From the NCBI RefSeq assembly GCF_001659725.1, contig NZ_CP015922.1, positions 992,001-1,056,000 on the forward strand: a stretch of DNA of 64,000 nucleotides. The letters are read 5' to 3'. The DNA comes from Polynucleobacter wuianus. GTDB lineage: Bacteria > Pseudomonadota > Gammaproteobacteria > Burkholderiales > Burkholderiaceae. This document shows, in pieces, positions 25,297 through 35,800 of the stretch. Position 1 is the first letter of the stretch. Each line of letters starts with the position of its first letter. Both the position numbers and the translations under genes were made by a program. Below the pieces are notes generated by a model, which ran no database searches, was not told where the DNA came from, and was given only the letters and a program-made list of their open reading frames with translations.

Positions 25297-27729
25297 TTAA
25301 TGCTTGAGCACATCTCCAGAGGAAACGCTTTCCTTGGCTTTGCTAGCCTCGGAAGCCTTCTTGGCTAACTCCTCGGGTGTTGGGTCAGGCAAAGCCTCTG
25401 GCATGCGTTCTAATGCCAGTTCAAGAACCTTATCAATCCAACGAACTGGAACAATCTCAATCGCATTCTTGACGTTATCAGGAATATCAATCAGATCCTT
25501 CACGTTTTCTTCCGGGATCAGAGCCAACTTGATACCGCCACGATGTGCTGCCAATAACTTCTCTTTTAAGCCGCCGATTGGAAGCACTTCACCGCGCAAA
25601 GTAATTTCGCCAGTCATTGCCACATCTGCGCGAATAGGAATGCCTGTAAAGACTGAAACTAATGCGGTTGTAATAGCGATACCAGCTGATGGACCATCTT
25701 TTGGTGTCGCGCCATCCGGGAAGTGAATGTGAATATCCTTCTTCTCAAATGCCTCATCGGAAATACCAAGGCGTTTGGCTCTGGAGCGAACAACTGTCCG
25801 AGCAGCTTCAACAGATTCTTTCATCACATCGCCGATTGAGCCGGTACGGGTAATGATACCCTTGCCAGGCATCGTCGCAGCTTCAATCGTCAGAAGATCG
25901 CCACCCACTTCAGTCCAAGCTAATCCAGTGACCTGACCAACTTGATTCTCTTTACCGGCTAGGCCAAAGTCAAACATACGAACCGATAAGAACTTCTCTA
26001 AATTGTCGGCGTTGACAACCACTGGCGCGGCCTCTTTCTTTAAGAGAAGAAGCTTAACTACCTTACGGCAAATCTTGCTAACCTCTCTTTCCAGAGAGCG
26101 CACACCAGCCTCACGGGTGTAGTAGCGAATCATGTTACGAACAGCGCTTTCTTCAATCTTGAGCTCATCCTTTTTCAAACCATTATTTTTGATTTGCTTT
26201 GGAATTAGGTAGTTGACAGCGATGCTGGTCTTCTCATCTTCCGTATAACCTGCCAAACGAATGATCTCCAGACGATCTAATAAAGGACCAGGAATGTTTA
26301 ATGAGTTCGATGTCGCAACAAACATCACATCGGATAAATCAAAATCTACCTCTACATAGTGATCCTGGAAGGTGTGGTTCTGCTCTGGATCCAAAACCTC
26401 CAGTAAGGCACTCGCAGGATCACCACGGAAATCCATGCCCATCTTGTCAACTTCATCCAAGAGAAATAATGGATTGCGAACGCCTACTTTAGTTAAGCTG
26501 GTCAAAATCTTGCCAGGCATAGAGCCAATATAGGTTCGGCGATGACCGCGAATCTCAGACTCATCACGGACACCACCCAAGGCCATGCGAACAAACTTTC
26601 GATTAGTTGCTCGCGCGATAGATTGACCCAAAGAGGTCTTACCAACACCGGGAGGGCCAACCAAACAAAGAATTGGAGCCTTTACACGATCAACGCGCTG
26701 TTGTACTGCGAGGTACTCCAAAATACGTTCTTTGACTTTATCTAGGCCATAGTGATCTTCGTCCAATACTTTTTCGGCATTGGTGAGGTCATTATTAATT
26801 TTAGTTTTTTTCTTCCAAGGCAGATTTACCAAGGTATCGATGAAGTTTCGAATCACTGTAGCCTCAGCTGACATCGGAGACATCAACTTGAGCTTCTTCA
26901 ATTCCGATTCTGCTTTTTTCAGAGCTTCCTTAGGCATACGCGCAGCTTTAATACGCTTCTCGAGCTCTTCGAGATCAGCGCCCTCTTCACCTTCGCCTAG
27001 TTCTTTTTGAATCGCTTTTACTTGCTCATTTAAGTAGTACTCACGCTGACTCTTCTCCATCTGGCGCTTCACACGACCACGAATCCGTTTTTCCACTTGT
27101 AAGATATCGATCTCACTTTCGAGATCAGCCAATAAACTCTCAAGACGTTGCACTACATCGGTCATCTCAAGCAAGCGCTGTTTCTGCTCTAGCTTGACAG
27201 GCAAGTGCGCGCAGATCGTATCAGCCAAACGACTTGGGTCATCAATCCCGCCAAGGGACGACAGAATTTCTTGAGGAACTTTTTTATTTAGTTTTACGTA
27301 CTGATCAAACTGAGCCATGATGGCGCGACGCAGTGCTTCGGTTTCATGAGCGTCAATCGCATTTAATGCAGTAGGCGTAGCCTCGCAATTGAAGTAACCA
27401 AGACTATCCTCAATCTGACTAACTTCTGCGCGTTGCACACCCTCAACAAGGACCTTAACGGTACCGTCAGGAAGTTTGAGCATTTGCAAAATATTGGCAA
27501 TGCAACCGACCTCATAGAGATCCTCAATTCCAGGCTCATCTTTTGCAGCGGTCTTTTGGGCAACCAATAGGACGTTCTTACCAGTTTCCATTGCAGCTTC
27601 AAGCGCCTTGATGGACTTTGGGCGACCCACAAACAGGGGGATCACCATATGAGGGAAGACAACTACATCCCGCAATGGGAGTAACGGTAGTTGAATGGGT
27701 TCAGAGGGTAGTAATAAGTGGCCAGGCAT
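25297..27729 (-). CDS. lon: ATP-dependent protease Lon
   Basis: The 810-residue LonA protease degrades misfolded and regulatory proteins in the cytoplasm. Domain order: N-terminal substrate-binding domain (LPLLPLRDVVVFPHMVIPLFVGR at the start), a coiled coil, AAA+ module with Walker A GPPGVGKTS, then the serine-lysine protease domain with catalytic S681 in KDGPSAGIA. Length and motif positions match E. coli Lon (S679). It follows clpX after 190 bp and has its own sigma-32-type promoter at 27834-27861, so heat induction is likely. Confidence 0.99.
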   Translation of the reverse strand: MPGHLLLPSEPIQLPLLPLRDVVVFPHMVIPLFVGRPKSIKALEAAMETGKNVLLVAQKTAAKDEPGIEDLYEVGCIANILQMLKLPDGTVKVLVEGVQRAEVSQIEDSLGYFNCEATPTALNAIDAHETEALRRAIMAQFDQYVKLNKKVPQEILSSLGGIDDPSRLADTICAHLPVKLEQKQRLLEMTDVVQRLESLLADLESEIDILQVEKRIRGRVKRQMEKSQREYYLNEQVKAIQKELGEGEEGADLEELEKRIKAARMPKEALKKAESELKKLKLMSPMSAEATVIRNFIDTLVNLPWKKKTKINNDLTNAEKVLDEDHYGLDKVKERILEYLAVQQRVDRVKAPILCLVGPPGVGKTSLGQSIARATNRKFVRMALGGVRDESEIRGHRRTYIGSMPGKILTSLTKVGVRNPLFLLDEVDKMGMDFRGDPASALLEVLDPEQNHTFQDHYVEVDFDLSDVMFVATSNSLNIPGPLLDRLEIIRLAGYTEDEKTSIAVNYLIPKQIKNNGLKKDELKIEESAVRNMIRYYTREAGVRSLEREVSKICRKVVKLLLLKKEAAPVVVNADNLEKFLSVRMFDFGLAGKENQVGQVTGLAWTEVGGDLLTIEAATMPGKGIITRTGSIGDVMKESVEAARTVVRSRAKRLGISDEAFEKKDIHIHFPDGATPKDGPSAGIAITTALVSVFTGIPIRADVAMTGEITLRGEVLPIGGLKEKLLAAHRGGIKLALIPEENVKDLIDIPDNVKNAIEIVPVRWIDKVLELALERMPEALPDPTPEELAKKASEASKAKESVSSGDVLKH

Positions 27730-27833
27730 AGGGCAATTCCTCCAAAGTAATCAATCCTCAAGCGTCTTTATCTAGTGGGATTCTGTTGAATAAACACTAG
27801 ATACAGACATTATTCTTGAGTAGCATACTACCT

Positions 27834-27861
27834 ATATGGGTAGCACTTTGGGAATTTCAAG
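27834..27861 (-). promoter_or_regulatory. Sigma-32 (heat-shock) promoter of lon
   Basis: Read on the minus strand, an exact CTTGAAA (27855-27861) is followed after 13 bases by ACCCATAT (27834-27841). The known sigma-32 consensus is CTTGAAA, 11-17 bases, CCCCATNT, so only the first base of the -10 differs. It lies about 105 bp upstream of the lon start. Confidence 0.85.
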
Positions 27862-27874
27862 GGTGAGAAGTGCT

Positions 27875-27900
27875 AAAAAGGGGCAAATATGCCCCAAAAA
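27875..27900 (-). terminator. Terminator of clpX
   Basis: Stem GGGGCA (27880-27885) and TGCCCC (27890-27895) with a 4-base loop, followed on the minus strand by TTTTTAG. It separates the tig-clpP-clpX transcript from lon. Confidence 0.85.
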
Positions 27901-27919
27901 TAGCGAAAACCCTAAGAAT

Positions 27920-29278
27920 TTAGGCTTTTTTGCTCAAATCCGACTGTTCAAGATCATGCTTGTAAACCAGCAAGGGCTTGCCACCGTCAGCAATGCTCGA
28001 TTCATCGATCACAACCTTCTGAACATTCTTTAGGGATGGCAAGTCATACATGACATCCATTAAAGAGCCCTCAAGGATGGACCGAAGACCACGAGCACCA
28101 GTTTTGCGAGCGATTGCCTTTTTGGCTATAGCTGAGAGCGCTTCACGGCGCACTTCAAGTTCGGAGCCTTCCATAGTCAGAAGTGCCTGGTATTGCTTAA
28201 CAAGTGCATTTTTAGGCTCAGTAAGAATCTGAATCAAAGCCTCTTCGTCAAGCTGCGCTAATGTTGCCACTACAGGCAGACGACCAATCAACTCCGGTAT
28301 CAAACCAAACTTAATCAAATCTTCTGGCTCAACTTCAATTAGCAAATCGCTCACCCCGCGATCATCTTTGCCTGGAACAACCGCATTAAAACCAATTCCA
28401 GTTTTTGCAGTGCGTTGTTGAATGACTTTTTCTAAGCCATCAAAAGCGCCACCGCAAATAAATAGGATGTTTGTAGTATCGACCTGCAAGAAATCTTGAT
28501 TGGGGTGCTTACGACCGCCCTGTGGAGGAACAGAGGCCATCGTGCCCTCAACAAGCTTGAGCAAAGCCTGCTGAACACCTTCACCCGATACGTCACGTGT
28601 GATTGATGGGTTATCAGACTTACGAGAAATCTTATCGATCTCATCGATGTAAACAATACCGCGCTGCGCTTTTTCTACGTTGTAATCGCAAGCTTGTAAA
28701 AGCTTTTGAATAATGTTTTCTACATCTTCACCAACATAGCCAGCTTCAGTCAAAGTGGTTGCGTCAGCCATAACAAATGGCACATCCAGCATGCGGGCTA
28801 ATGTTTGCGCTAACAAGGTTTTACCGGAGCCTGTTGGACCAATCAATAAGATATTGCTTTTAGCTAACTCAACGCCATCAACAATCGCCTTAGCAGGAGC
28901 CTTGGATTCTTTTTTATCCAAAACCTCTACGGGCTTGCCGTCTTTATCTAACTTTTCTTTTTTAGGTTTAGGCAAATACTGCAAACGCTTGTAATGGTTG
29001 TAAACGGCTACTGCCAGGGTTTTCTTGGCATGATTCTGACCAATTACATATTGATCAAGGTTTTCACGGATCTGATGTGGTGTTGGTAATGAATTATCAC
29101 CCTCTTCCTTGGGAAGCTTGGCGATCTCTTCTTGAATAATGTCAGTGCAAAGATCAATGCACTCATCACAAATAAATACGGATGGGCCAGCAATTAGTTT
29201 TTTTACTTCATGCTGACTCTTGCCGCAGAATGAGCAATACAGAACTTTATCGCTTGAATTGGTGTTGGTATCGCTCAA
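27920..29278 (-). CDS. clpX: ATP-dependent Clp protease ATP-binding subunit ClpX
   Basis: The 452-residue unfoldase feeds substrates to ClpP. The N-terminal zinc-binding domain shows CSFCGKS and CDECIDLC, followed by the AAA+ module with Walker A IGPTGSGKTLLAQ, Walker B IVYIDEIDK and a GYVGEDVE pore loop. A lysine-rich insertion (KPKKEKLDKDGKPVEVLDKKESKAPAK) precedes Walker A and makes it slightly longer than E. coli ClpX (424). It follows clpP by 31 bp in the tig-clpP-clpX order. Confidence 0.98.
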   Translation of the reverse strand: MSDTNTNSSDKVLYCSFCGKSQHEVKKLIAGPSVFICDECIDLCTDIIQEEIAKLPKEEGDNSLPTPHQIRENLDQYVIGQNHAKKTLAVAVYNHYKRLQYLPKPKKEKLDKDGKPVEVLDKKESKAPAKAIVDGVELAKSNILLIGPTGSGKTLLAQTLARMLDVPFVMADATTLTEAGYVGEDVENIIQKLLQACDYNVEKAQRGIVYIDEIDKISRKSDNPSITRDVSGEGVQQALLKLVEGTMASVPPQGGRKHPNQDFLQVDTTNILFICGGAFDGLEKVIQQRTAKTGIGFNAVVPGKDDRGVSDLLIEVEPEDLIKFGLIPELIGRLPVVATLAQLDEEALIQILTEPKNALVKQYQALLTMEGSELEVRREALSAIAKKAIARKTGARGLRSILEGSLMDVMYDLPSLKNVQKVVIDESSIADGGKPLLVYKHDLEQSDLSKKA

Positions 29279-29309
29279 TGTATTTGCTCAAAGAATATTA
29301 AATGTGTGC

Positions 29310-29939
29310 TTAAGGACGCTTTTCGATTACTTTGTCGATCAAACCATAATCCTTGGCTTGTTCAGCTGACATGAAGTTATCACGATCAGTGTCTTTTGCA
29401 ATGGTTTCAATGGACTGGCCTGTACGATCAGCCAAAATTTTATTCAGACGCTCACGTAAATACAAAATCTCACGAGCCTGAATTTCGATATCAGAAGCCT
29501 GACCGCGTGCACCGCCTAAGGGCTGGTGAATCATGACACGAGAATTTGGTAATGCATAACGCTTATCTTTTTCACCGGCACATAACAGGAATGCGCCCAT
29601 GCTAGCAGCCATACCCATACATAAAGTACTGACGTGTGGTTTGATGAATTGCATCGTGTCATAAATCGCCAAACCAGCAGATACAGAGCCACCTGGGGAA
29701 TTGATATACAACGAAATATCTTTATCTGGGTTTTCGCTTTCAAGGAACAACAGCTGAGCAATTACCAAGTTTGCGGTTTGGTCATTTACTTCACCAACCA
29801 AAAAAACTACCCGCTCTCTTAGAAGACGAGAATAAATATCGTAGGCACGCTCACCACGTCCAGAGGTCTCAATGACCATCGGAACCAAGCCCAATCCTTT
29901 AGGTTCTAAGTCTTCAGATTGAAAATGGTTCTGGTTCAT
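29310..29939 (-). CDS. clpP: ATP-dependent Clp protease proteolytic subunit ClpP
   Basis: The 209-residue serine protease forms the tetradecameric barrel used by ClpX. The catalytic residues S113 (GMAASMGAFLL) and H138 (VMIHQPLGG) are visible, and the aspartate lies in the RDNFMSAEQAKDYGLID region. The first about 18 residues are a probable propeptide. It is 30 bp after tig and 31 bp before clpX on the same strand. Confidence 0.98.
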   Translation of the reverse strand: MNQNHFQSEDLEPKGLGLVPMVIETSGRGERAYDIYSRLLRERVVFLVGEVNDQTANLVIAQLLFLESENPDKDISLYINSPGGSVSAGLAIYDTMQFIKPHVSTLCMGMAASMGAFLLCAGEKDKRYALPNSRVMIHQPLGGARGQASDIEIQAREILYLRERLNKILADRTGQSIETIAKDTDRDNFMSAEQAKDYGLIDKVIEKRP

Positions 29940-29969
29940 ATTGAGGCCTTTATTGGTGAATGGTTGAAC

Positions 29970-31307
29970 TTAGTTTAGCTTGCTTAACTCTTCGAAGCTG
30001 ATCGCCTTATCGTTAACCTTAGCAAGGGATGTGAAATGCTTGATCACATTGTCTTCTAGCACTAAGTTTTCGATATCTTTAAGGCGGCTTGGGTTGCTGT
30101 AGAACCAACGAACCACTTCTTTGGGATCTTCATAAGTAGCGGCTTGCTCATCAATTTCAGCTTTAATTTGATCGGCTGTAGCAGCGAGGTTGTTTTGCTT
30201 AACTAAGTCACCCAAGATCAGGCCAAGACGTACACGCTTGGTTGCTTGCTCAGCAAAGATTTCTACTGGAATTGGTGCATCTTTAGCATTTGGAACACCG
30301 CGTTGCACGAGGTCCTGACGAGCACCCTCAACCAAGCGTTCTTGCTCGGAAGCAACCAATGACTTTGGTACATCGAGTTCACATAATTCATTAAGCTTAT
30401 CCATCACTTCGCTCTTTAACAAAGTGGTGATGCGACGCTTTACTTCGCGATCTAAATTTTGTTTTACTTCTTCACGCATCTTCGCAACGCCACCTTCAGT
30501 AACACCTAAGGAGAGTGCAAATGCTTCGTCAACAACAGGCAAATGTGCCCAGTTAACAGACTTCACAGTGATTGTGAATTCAGCGGTTTTACCGGCGACA
30601 TCTTTACCGTGGTAATCCGCTGGGAAGCTTAATGGGAATGACTTGCTTTCGCCAGCCTTCAGGCCCAAGGTAGCGGTTTCAAATTCTGGGAGCATACGAC
30701 CTTCACCTAGAACGTATTCAAAGTTCTCAGCTTTACCGCCAGCAAACTCAACGCCATCAATCTTGCCAACGAAGTCGATAACTACTTGATCGCCGTTTTG
30801 AGCAGCTGTATTGGCGCCGCCATCACCATGAGGACCGGCTTCGCCGCGTGGGTGGTAATGAACCTGCTGCTTACGCAACACATCAAGTGCGCGGTCAATC
30901 TCAGCTTCGCCAATGTCAGTTGTGTACTTCGTTACTTCAGCTTTACTAAAATCACCAATCTTGACTTCAGGTAGCACTTCAAAGAATGCATCAAATACTA
31001 TCGTGTCAGCATCCAGCTCACTCTTAGGCTCGAGACGTGGTTGGCCGGCTAACTTAACACCCTCTTTTTGGCTTTGCTCATAGAAGAGTTCAGAAGCTTT
31101 ATCAAACTGGAGTTCGAAATCTACCTGCATGCCATATTGCTTTTCAACAATATTCTTAGGCACTTTGCCTGGACGGAAGCCGGCCATTTTCATGGTCTTA
31201 CCAACTTTAGCCAAACGAGCTTCACGCGCTTTTGCCAAATCGGCACGAGCGAATTCCAAAGTCATTTTGCGGTCTAACGAACCTAAATTTTCTATCTGCA
31301 CAGCCAT
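29970..31307 (-). CDS. tig: Trigger factor
   Basis: The 445-residue ribosome-associated chaperone has the ribosome-binding N-domain with GFRPGKVPKNIVEKQYG (residues 43-59, the signature loop), an FKBP-type isomerase domain (NGDQVVIDFVGKIDGVEFAGG onwards) and a C-terminal helical cradle. A Gly/His-rich insert of about 15 residues (PRGEAGPHGDGGANTAA) sits just before the FKBP domain and is absent from E. coli. It is first in the tig-clpP-clpX row, 56 bp after tRNA-Leu on the same strand. Confidence 0.97.
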   Translation of the reverse strand: MAVQIENLGSLDRKMTLEFARADLAKAREARLAKVGKTMKMAGFRPGKVPKNIVEKQYGMQVDFELQFDKASELFYEQSQKEGVKLAGQPRLEPKSELDADTIVFDAFFEVLPEVKIGDFSKAEVTKYTTDIGEAEIDRALDVLRKQQVHYHPRGEAGPHGDGGANTAAQNGDQVVIDFVGKIDGVEFAGGKAENFEYVLGEGRMLPEFETATLGLKAGESKSFPLSFPADYHGKDVAGKTAEFTITVKSVNWAHLPVVDEAFALSLGVTEGGVAKMREEVKQNLDREVKRRITTLLKSEVMDKLNELCELDVPKSLVASEQERLVEGARQDLVQRGVPNAKDAPIPVEIFAEQATKRVRLGLILGDLVKQNNLAATADQIKAEIDEQAATYEDPKEVVRWFYSNPSRLKDIENLVLEDNVIKHFTSLAKVNDKAISFEELSKLN

Positions 31308-31363
31308 TCTCGTCTCTTAATTGAAATCTGGAAATGTGAAGTCCAAGCCAAGTAGCAATCTTG

Positions 31364-31450
31364 TGGTGCGAGGAGGGGGACTCGAACCCCCACACCATTT
31401 CTGGCGTCAGGACCTAAACCTGGTGCGTCTACCAATTTCGCCATCCTCGC
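31364..31450 (-). tRNA. tRNA-Leu (anticodon TAG)
   Basis: An 87-nt class II tRNA beginning GCGAGGATGGCGAAATTGG, with a variable arm, an anticodon loop TTTAGGT giving TAG, and encoded CCA at 31364-31366. It lies upstream of tig on the same strand. Confidence 0.97.
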
Positions 31451-31529
31451 GAATATCCGCAAACACTGCCAAGCCTAGACTTCACTCTAAAGACCATAAT
31501 TCTACAATGCTTAGGGTTTTAGAGGCTTT

Positions 31530-32033
31530 TTAGGCCTTGTAGAGCAAAGCTACTGCATGTACGGCTATGCCCTCACCCCGCCCCAAATGACCTAAGGTTT
31601 CGTTGGTTTTTGCCTTTAGGTTCACATGGCTTGGGGTAACAGCCAAATCAGCGGCAATGTTTTTAACCATTTCGGGCAAAAAATCAGCCAATTTAGGCTT
31701 TTGGCAAATGATAGTGGCATCCACATTTCCAACATGATAGCCAGCAGCTTGAACCTTCTGCAATGCAGCTCGTAGCAAGATTCGGCTGTCCATATCTTTG
31801 AACTGGGGATCAGTATCAGGAAATAGCTGCCCAATATCATTCAAACCAGCAGCCCCCAATAAAGCGTCAGTTAAGGCATGCAATAAAGCATCGGCATCAG
31901 AGTGACCTAACAAACCCTTTTCATAAGGCACATGAAGGCCACCTAGGATTAATTTACGGTCAGCAACAAGAGCGTGAACGTCATAACCTTGACCAATTCG
32001 AAATTGTGGAATGTGTGGGTTAGCTTGAGTCAT
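31530..32033 (-). CDS. ispF: 2-C-methyl-D-erythritol 2,4-cyclodiphosphate synthase
   Basis: From ATG 32033 the protein has 167 residues, close to the family norm of about 160. An in-frame GTG at 32072 would overlap the ispD stop and add 13 poorly conserved residues, so it is not preferred. Motifs: RIGQGYDVHAL (metal-binding Asp/His), LLGHSDADALLHALTDALLGAAGLNDIGQLFPDTD, and the C-terminal TNETLGHLGRGEGIAVHAVALL. It makes MEcPP in the non-mevalonate isoprenoid pathway and follows ispD, which catalyses an earlier step. Confidence 0.96.
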   Translation of the reverse strand: MTQANPHIPQFRIGQGYDVHALVADRKLILGGLHVPYEKGLLGHSDADALLHALTDALLGAAGLNDIGQLFPDTDPQFKDMDSRILLRAALQKVQAAGYHVGNVDATIICQKPKLADFLPEMVKNIAADLAVTPSHVNLKAKTNETLGHLGRGEGIAVHAVALLYKA

Positions 32034-32058
32034 GTTGAAATCTTTAGTTAATTTATTT

Positions 32059-32805
32059 TTACTTACTTGCACTCAAAAGCAATTGCATTAATTCCCAATC
32101 GGCAGGATGAGTGACTTTGAAATTTCGCGTAGCACCTTCAATGAGTAATGGCTTAAAGCCCAATAATTCCATTGCGCTTGCTTCATCCGTGACATGTGCT
32201 TCAAGCCTGATAGCGTCTTCTAAGGCATCGTGTAATTTTTTCAATGCAAACATTTGCGGTGTTTGAGCCTGCCAAAGATGATCACGAGGAATCGTTTTTT
32301 CAGCATGCGGTAGATTTCCAGCAATGGCTGCATCGAGGTCTGCTAGCTTTAAGGTATCTGCTAGTGGTACAGCTAGCAAGCCTCCCGCGGTAGATTGATG
32401 AACAGCTTGAATTAACTTTTCAATAAGTGTGGGTGTGATTCCCGGTCTGGCGGCATCATGGACCAAGATCCAATCGTCCACTGCAATCCCAGCCTTCATT
32501 AATTCACCCAGGGTATTGCGAACGGTTTCTTGCCTAGTTGGGCCACCTGTTGGTAAAAAATGAATGGGTTTATTGCCCATGGCTAAGCTTTTGAGAATCG
32601 GGTTGTCGATAAAATTAGGTGAAACACCAACCCAGATAGACTCAATCTGAGGGGATTGCACAAAAGCCTCAAGGGCATAGGCCAACATCGGCTTACCAGC
32701 TAGCTCTTGAAATTGCTTTGGCAATTCACCGCCAAGACGAGAACCCATTCCTGCCGTTGGCAAGAGTGCATGGCACTTCCTAGGTGATTGGTTTGCTGAG
32801 CCCAT
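32059..32805 (-). CDS. ispD: 2-C-methyl-D-erythritol 4-phosphate cytidylyltransferase
   Basis: The start is placed at ATG 32805 (248 residues), because the longer frame to 32871 overlaps the divergent mfd start and lacks conserved sequence. The nucleotide-binding LLPTAGMGSRLGGELPKQF is at the N-terminus, and VHDAARPGITPTLIEKL and AQTPQMFALKKLHDAL are in the core. It transfers CMP to MEP in isoprenoid synthesis. It pairs with ispF 25 bp downstream, and is divergent from mfd with a 23-bp gap between start codons. Confidence 0.95.
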   Translation of the reverse strand: MGSANQSPRKCHALLPTAGMGSRLGGELPKQFQELAGKPMLAYALEAFVQSPQIESIWVGVSPNFIDNPILKSLAMGNKPIHFLPTGGPTRQETVRNTLGELMKAGIAVDDWILVHDAARPGITPTLIEKLIQAVHQSTAGGLLAVPLADTLKLADLDAAIAGNLPHAEKTIPRDHLWQAQTPQMFALKKLHDALEDAIRLEAHVTDEASAMELLGFKPLLIEGATRNFKVTHPADWELMQLLLSASK

Positions 32806-32828
32806 GCCTGATTCTATAATGAGCCTAG

Positions 32829-35800
32829 ATGTCTGATGCATTAAATCTAGCACCCCCCATACCCGCGCCACGGGCTGGGCAGCGCTTTACCTTTACGGGG
32901 CTAGTGGGATCAGCTGATGCGGCCCTCCTCGCTCAATCCGCCCTGCGTTATCGCAATGATTTCTCCGTCATGGTGGTTTTTTGTGCCCAAGCCCAGGAAG
33001 CCCAAAGACTTGTTGAAGAAATCCCAGCATTTGCTCCGCAACTGAAGGTTCGCTTGTTGCCTGACTGGGAAATCCTGCCTTACGATCATTTTTCACCGCA
33101 CCAAGATTTAGTCTCAGAACGATTGGCTACGCTTTATGAATTGCTCAATGGAAGCTGCGATATTGTTTTGGTTCCAGTGACAACTGCTTTGCAACGATTA
33201 GGACCGCCGCAATTTTTATCCGGCCACACCTTTTTCTTTAGGCAAGGCGACAAACTTAATGAATCTGCACTAAGACTTCAGTTGCAACAAGCGGGATATG
33301 ATCCCGTAAGCGCAGTAATACGTCCCGGTGAATACAGTATTCGCGGTGGACTCATTGATTTATTTCCAATGGGCTCAAGCCTTCCCTATCGCCTCGATTT
33401 ATTCGGCGATGAGATTGAGCAAATTCGTTCTTTCGATCCGGATACCCAACGCAGTTTGTATCCAGTCAAAGAAGTTCGCTTGCTACCTGGACATGAGTTC
33501 CCTTTTAATGATGAAGCTCGCACTGCCTTTAGAGGTCGTTGGCGCGAAGTATTCGAGGGCGACCCAACAAGATGCGCAATCTACAAGGATGCCAACCTAG
33601 GTATTCCGAGTGCTGGTATTGAGTCCTACCTGCCATTGTTCTTTGAAGGGCAATCCAATTTATTTGATTACTTTCCTAGATCAGGCGATCCAGTCTGGTT
33701 AGTCAATATTGGCGATGCAGAAGAAGCGATTCGTGGTTTCTGGAAAGATACTGTATCGCGTTATGAGTTTCTTAAGCACGATTTAGATCGGCCCATTCTT
33801 CCGCCAAAAGAATTATTCCTCGATGTCGATGAATTCTTCAGCACATCTAAACCTTATGCGCGTCTTGTTTTGGATAACGAGACCAATGAAGCAAAGCAAT
33901 TTCTGCCAGTACCGGATATTGCCGTTCATCGTCGAGATGCCGATCCAATTTCCCGTCTGCGTAAGGTAGTTTCTCAAGAGAAATTACGCGTTCTCATTTG
34001 TAGTGATAGTGCAGGTCGTAAAGAATCGATCCGCCAACTTCTTGAGGAAAGCAATGCTGTTGCAGGCCAAGATGGGAAGCCCTTGTATCAACTCCAACCT
34101 GAGGGCTTCGAAGGCATTGCTGATTTTATTAAGAGTGCTGCCTTATTTGGGCTGGTGACCGCCCCACTGTTTAATGGCTTCTTATGGGAAGCTGAAAACT
34201 TACTGGTTCTAACAGAGGCGGAACTATTCACCTCAACAGCTAGACAAAGGCGCAAAAGTAAGGGGTCTGAGAGTGCCGATCCAGACATGCTCTTTAAGGA
34301 CTTGTCTGAACTCAAGATTGGTGACCCTGTAGTTCATACGGAGCATGGCATCGGTCGTTATCAAGGTTTAGTGCTCCTCAATCTAGCACCCCCTAAAGAA
34401 GCGCCTATTTTTGAAGAGTTCCTGCATTTGCAATATGCAGGACAAGCCACTCTTTATGTACCTGTGCAACAGTTACAAATGGTTACCCGTTATGCAGGTT
34501 CCGATCCAGATTCTGCGCCATTACATCAGCTTGGATCTGGTCAATGGGATAAGGCTAAGCGTAAAGCTGCGCAACAAATACGAGACACGGCTGCAGAGCT
34601 GTTAGGCCTTTACGCGGCTAGAGCCATTCGTAAGGGCCATGCATTTGAATTCTCGGCTCATGACTACGCGGCATTTGCAGAGAGCTTTGGCTTTGAAGAA
34701 ACGCCCGATCAAGCCAATGCGATTGCAGCAGTTATCGGTGATATGACCAGCGGGACACCTATGGATCGATTGGTCTGTGGTGATGTTGGTTTTGGTAAGA
34801 CTGAAGTTGCCCTACGCGCCAGCTTTGTGGCTGTCATGGGCGGAAAGCAAGTAGCCATTCTTGCACCAACCACTCTGCTTGCTGAACAGCATGTTGCAAC
34901 CTGGAAGGATCGCTTTGCAGATTGGCCAGTGCGCATTGTCGAGCTATCACGCTTTAAAACTACCAAAGAAATTAATGCTGCTCTTGAGGCTATTGCTAAA
35001 GGTGAGGCCGACATCATCATCGGCACACATAAGCTGTTATCAAAAGAAACTCAATTTGCCAATTTAGGATTGGTCATCGTAGATGAAGAGCATCGCTTTG
35101 GGGTGCGCCAAAAGGATGCCCTAAAAGCCTTGCGTGCGGAGGTGGATATCTTGACCTTAACAGCCACCCCTATCCCGAGAACTCTGGGAATGGCAATGGA
35201 AGGCCTTCGCGAATTTTCTATCATTGCCACAGCACCACAAAAACGCCTAGCAATTAAAACTTTTGTTAGACGAGAAGGCGATGGCGTGATACGTGAAGCC
35301 GTCCTTCGTGAAATTAAGCGTGGTGGTCAGGTCTACTTTTTACATAATGAAGTTGAAACGATTCAAAATCGCAAACATGCCCTTCAAGAACTGATTCCTG
35401 AAGCTCGTATAAGCGTGGCACATGGTCAAATGCATGAGCGCGAACTCGAGTCTGTCATGCGGGAGTTCGTCACACAACGCACCAATATTCTCTTATGTAC
35501 AACCATTATTGAAACCGGTATTGATGTGCCTACCGCAAACACCATCATCATGCATCGTGCTGATAAGTTTGGTTTGGCACAGTTGCATCAATTACGTGGT
35601 CGTGTTGGTCGCTCTCATCATCAAGCATATGCTTACCTCCTAGTGCCCGATCCTGAAGCATTAAGCAAACAAGCCCAATTGCGTTTGAATGCAATTCAGG
35701 CTATGGAAGAGTTGGGTTCTGGATTCTATTTAGCAATGCATGACCTTGAGATTCGTGGTGCTGGCGAAGTCTTGGGCGATAAGCAGTCTGGCGAGATTCA

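Noticed and set aside
30800..30850. Gly/His-rich insert in trigger factor as a possible fusion
   Set aside because: It is short, in a linker just before the FKBP domain, and leaves all domains intact.
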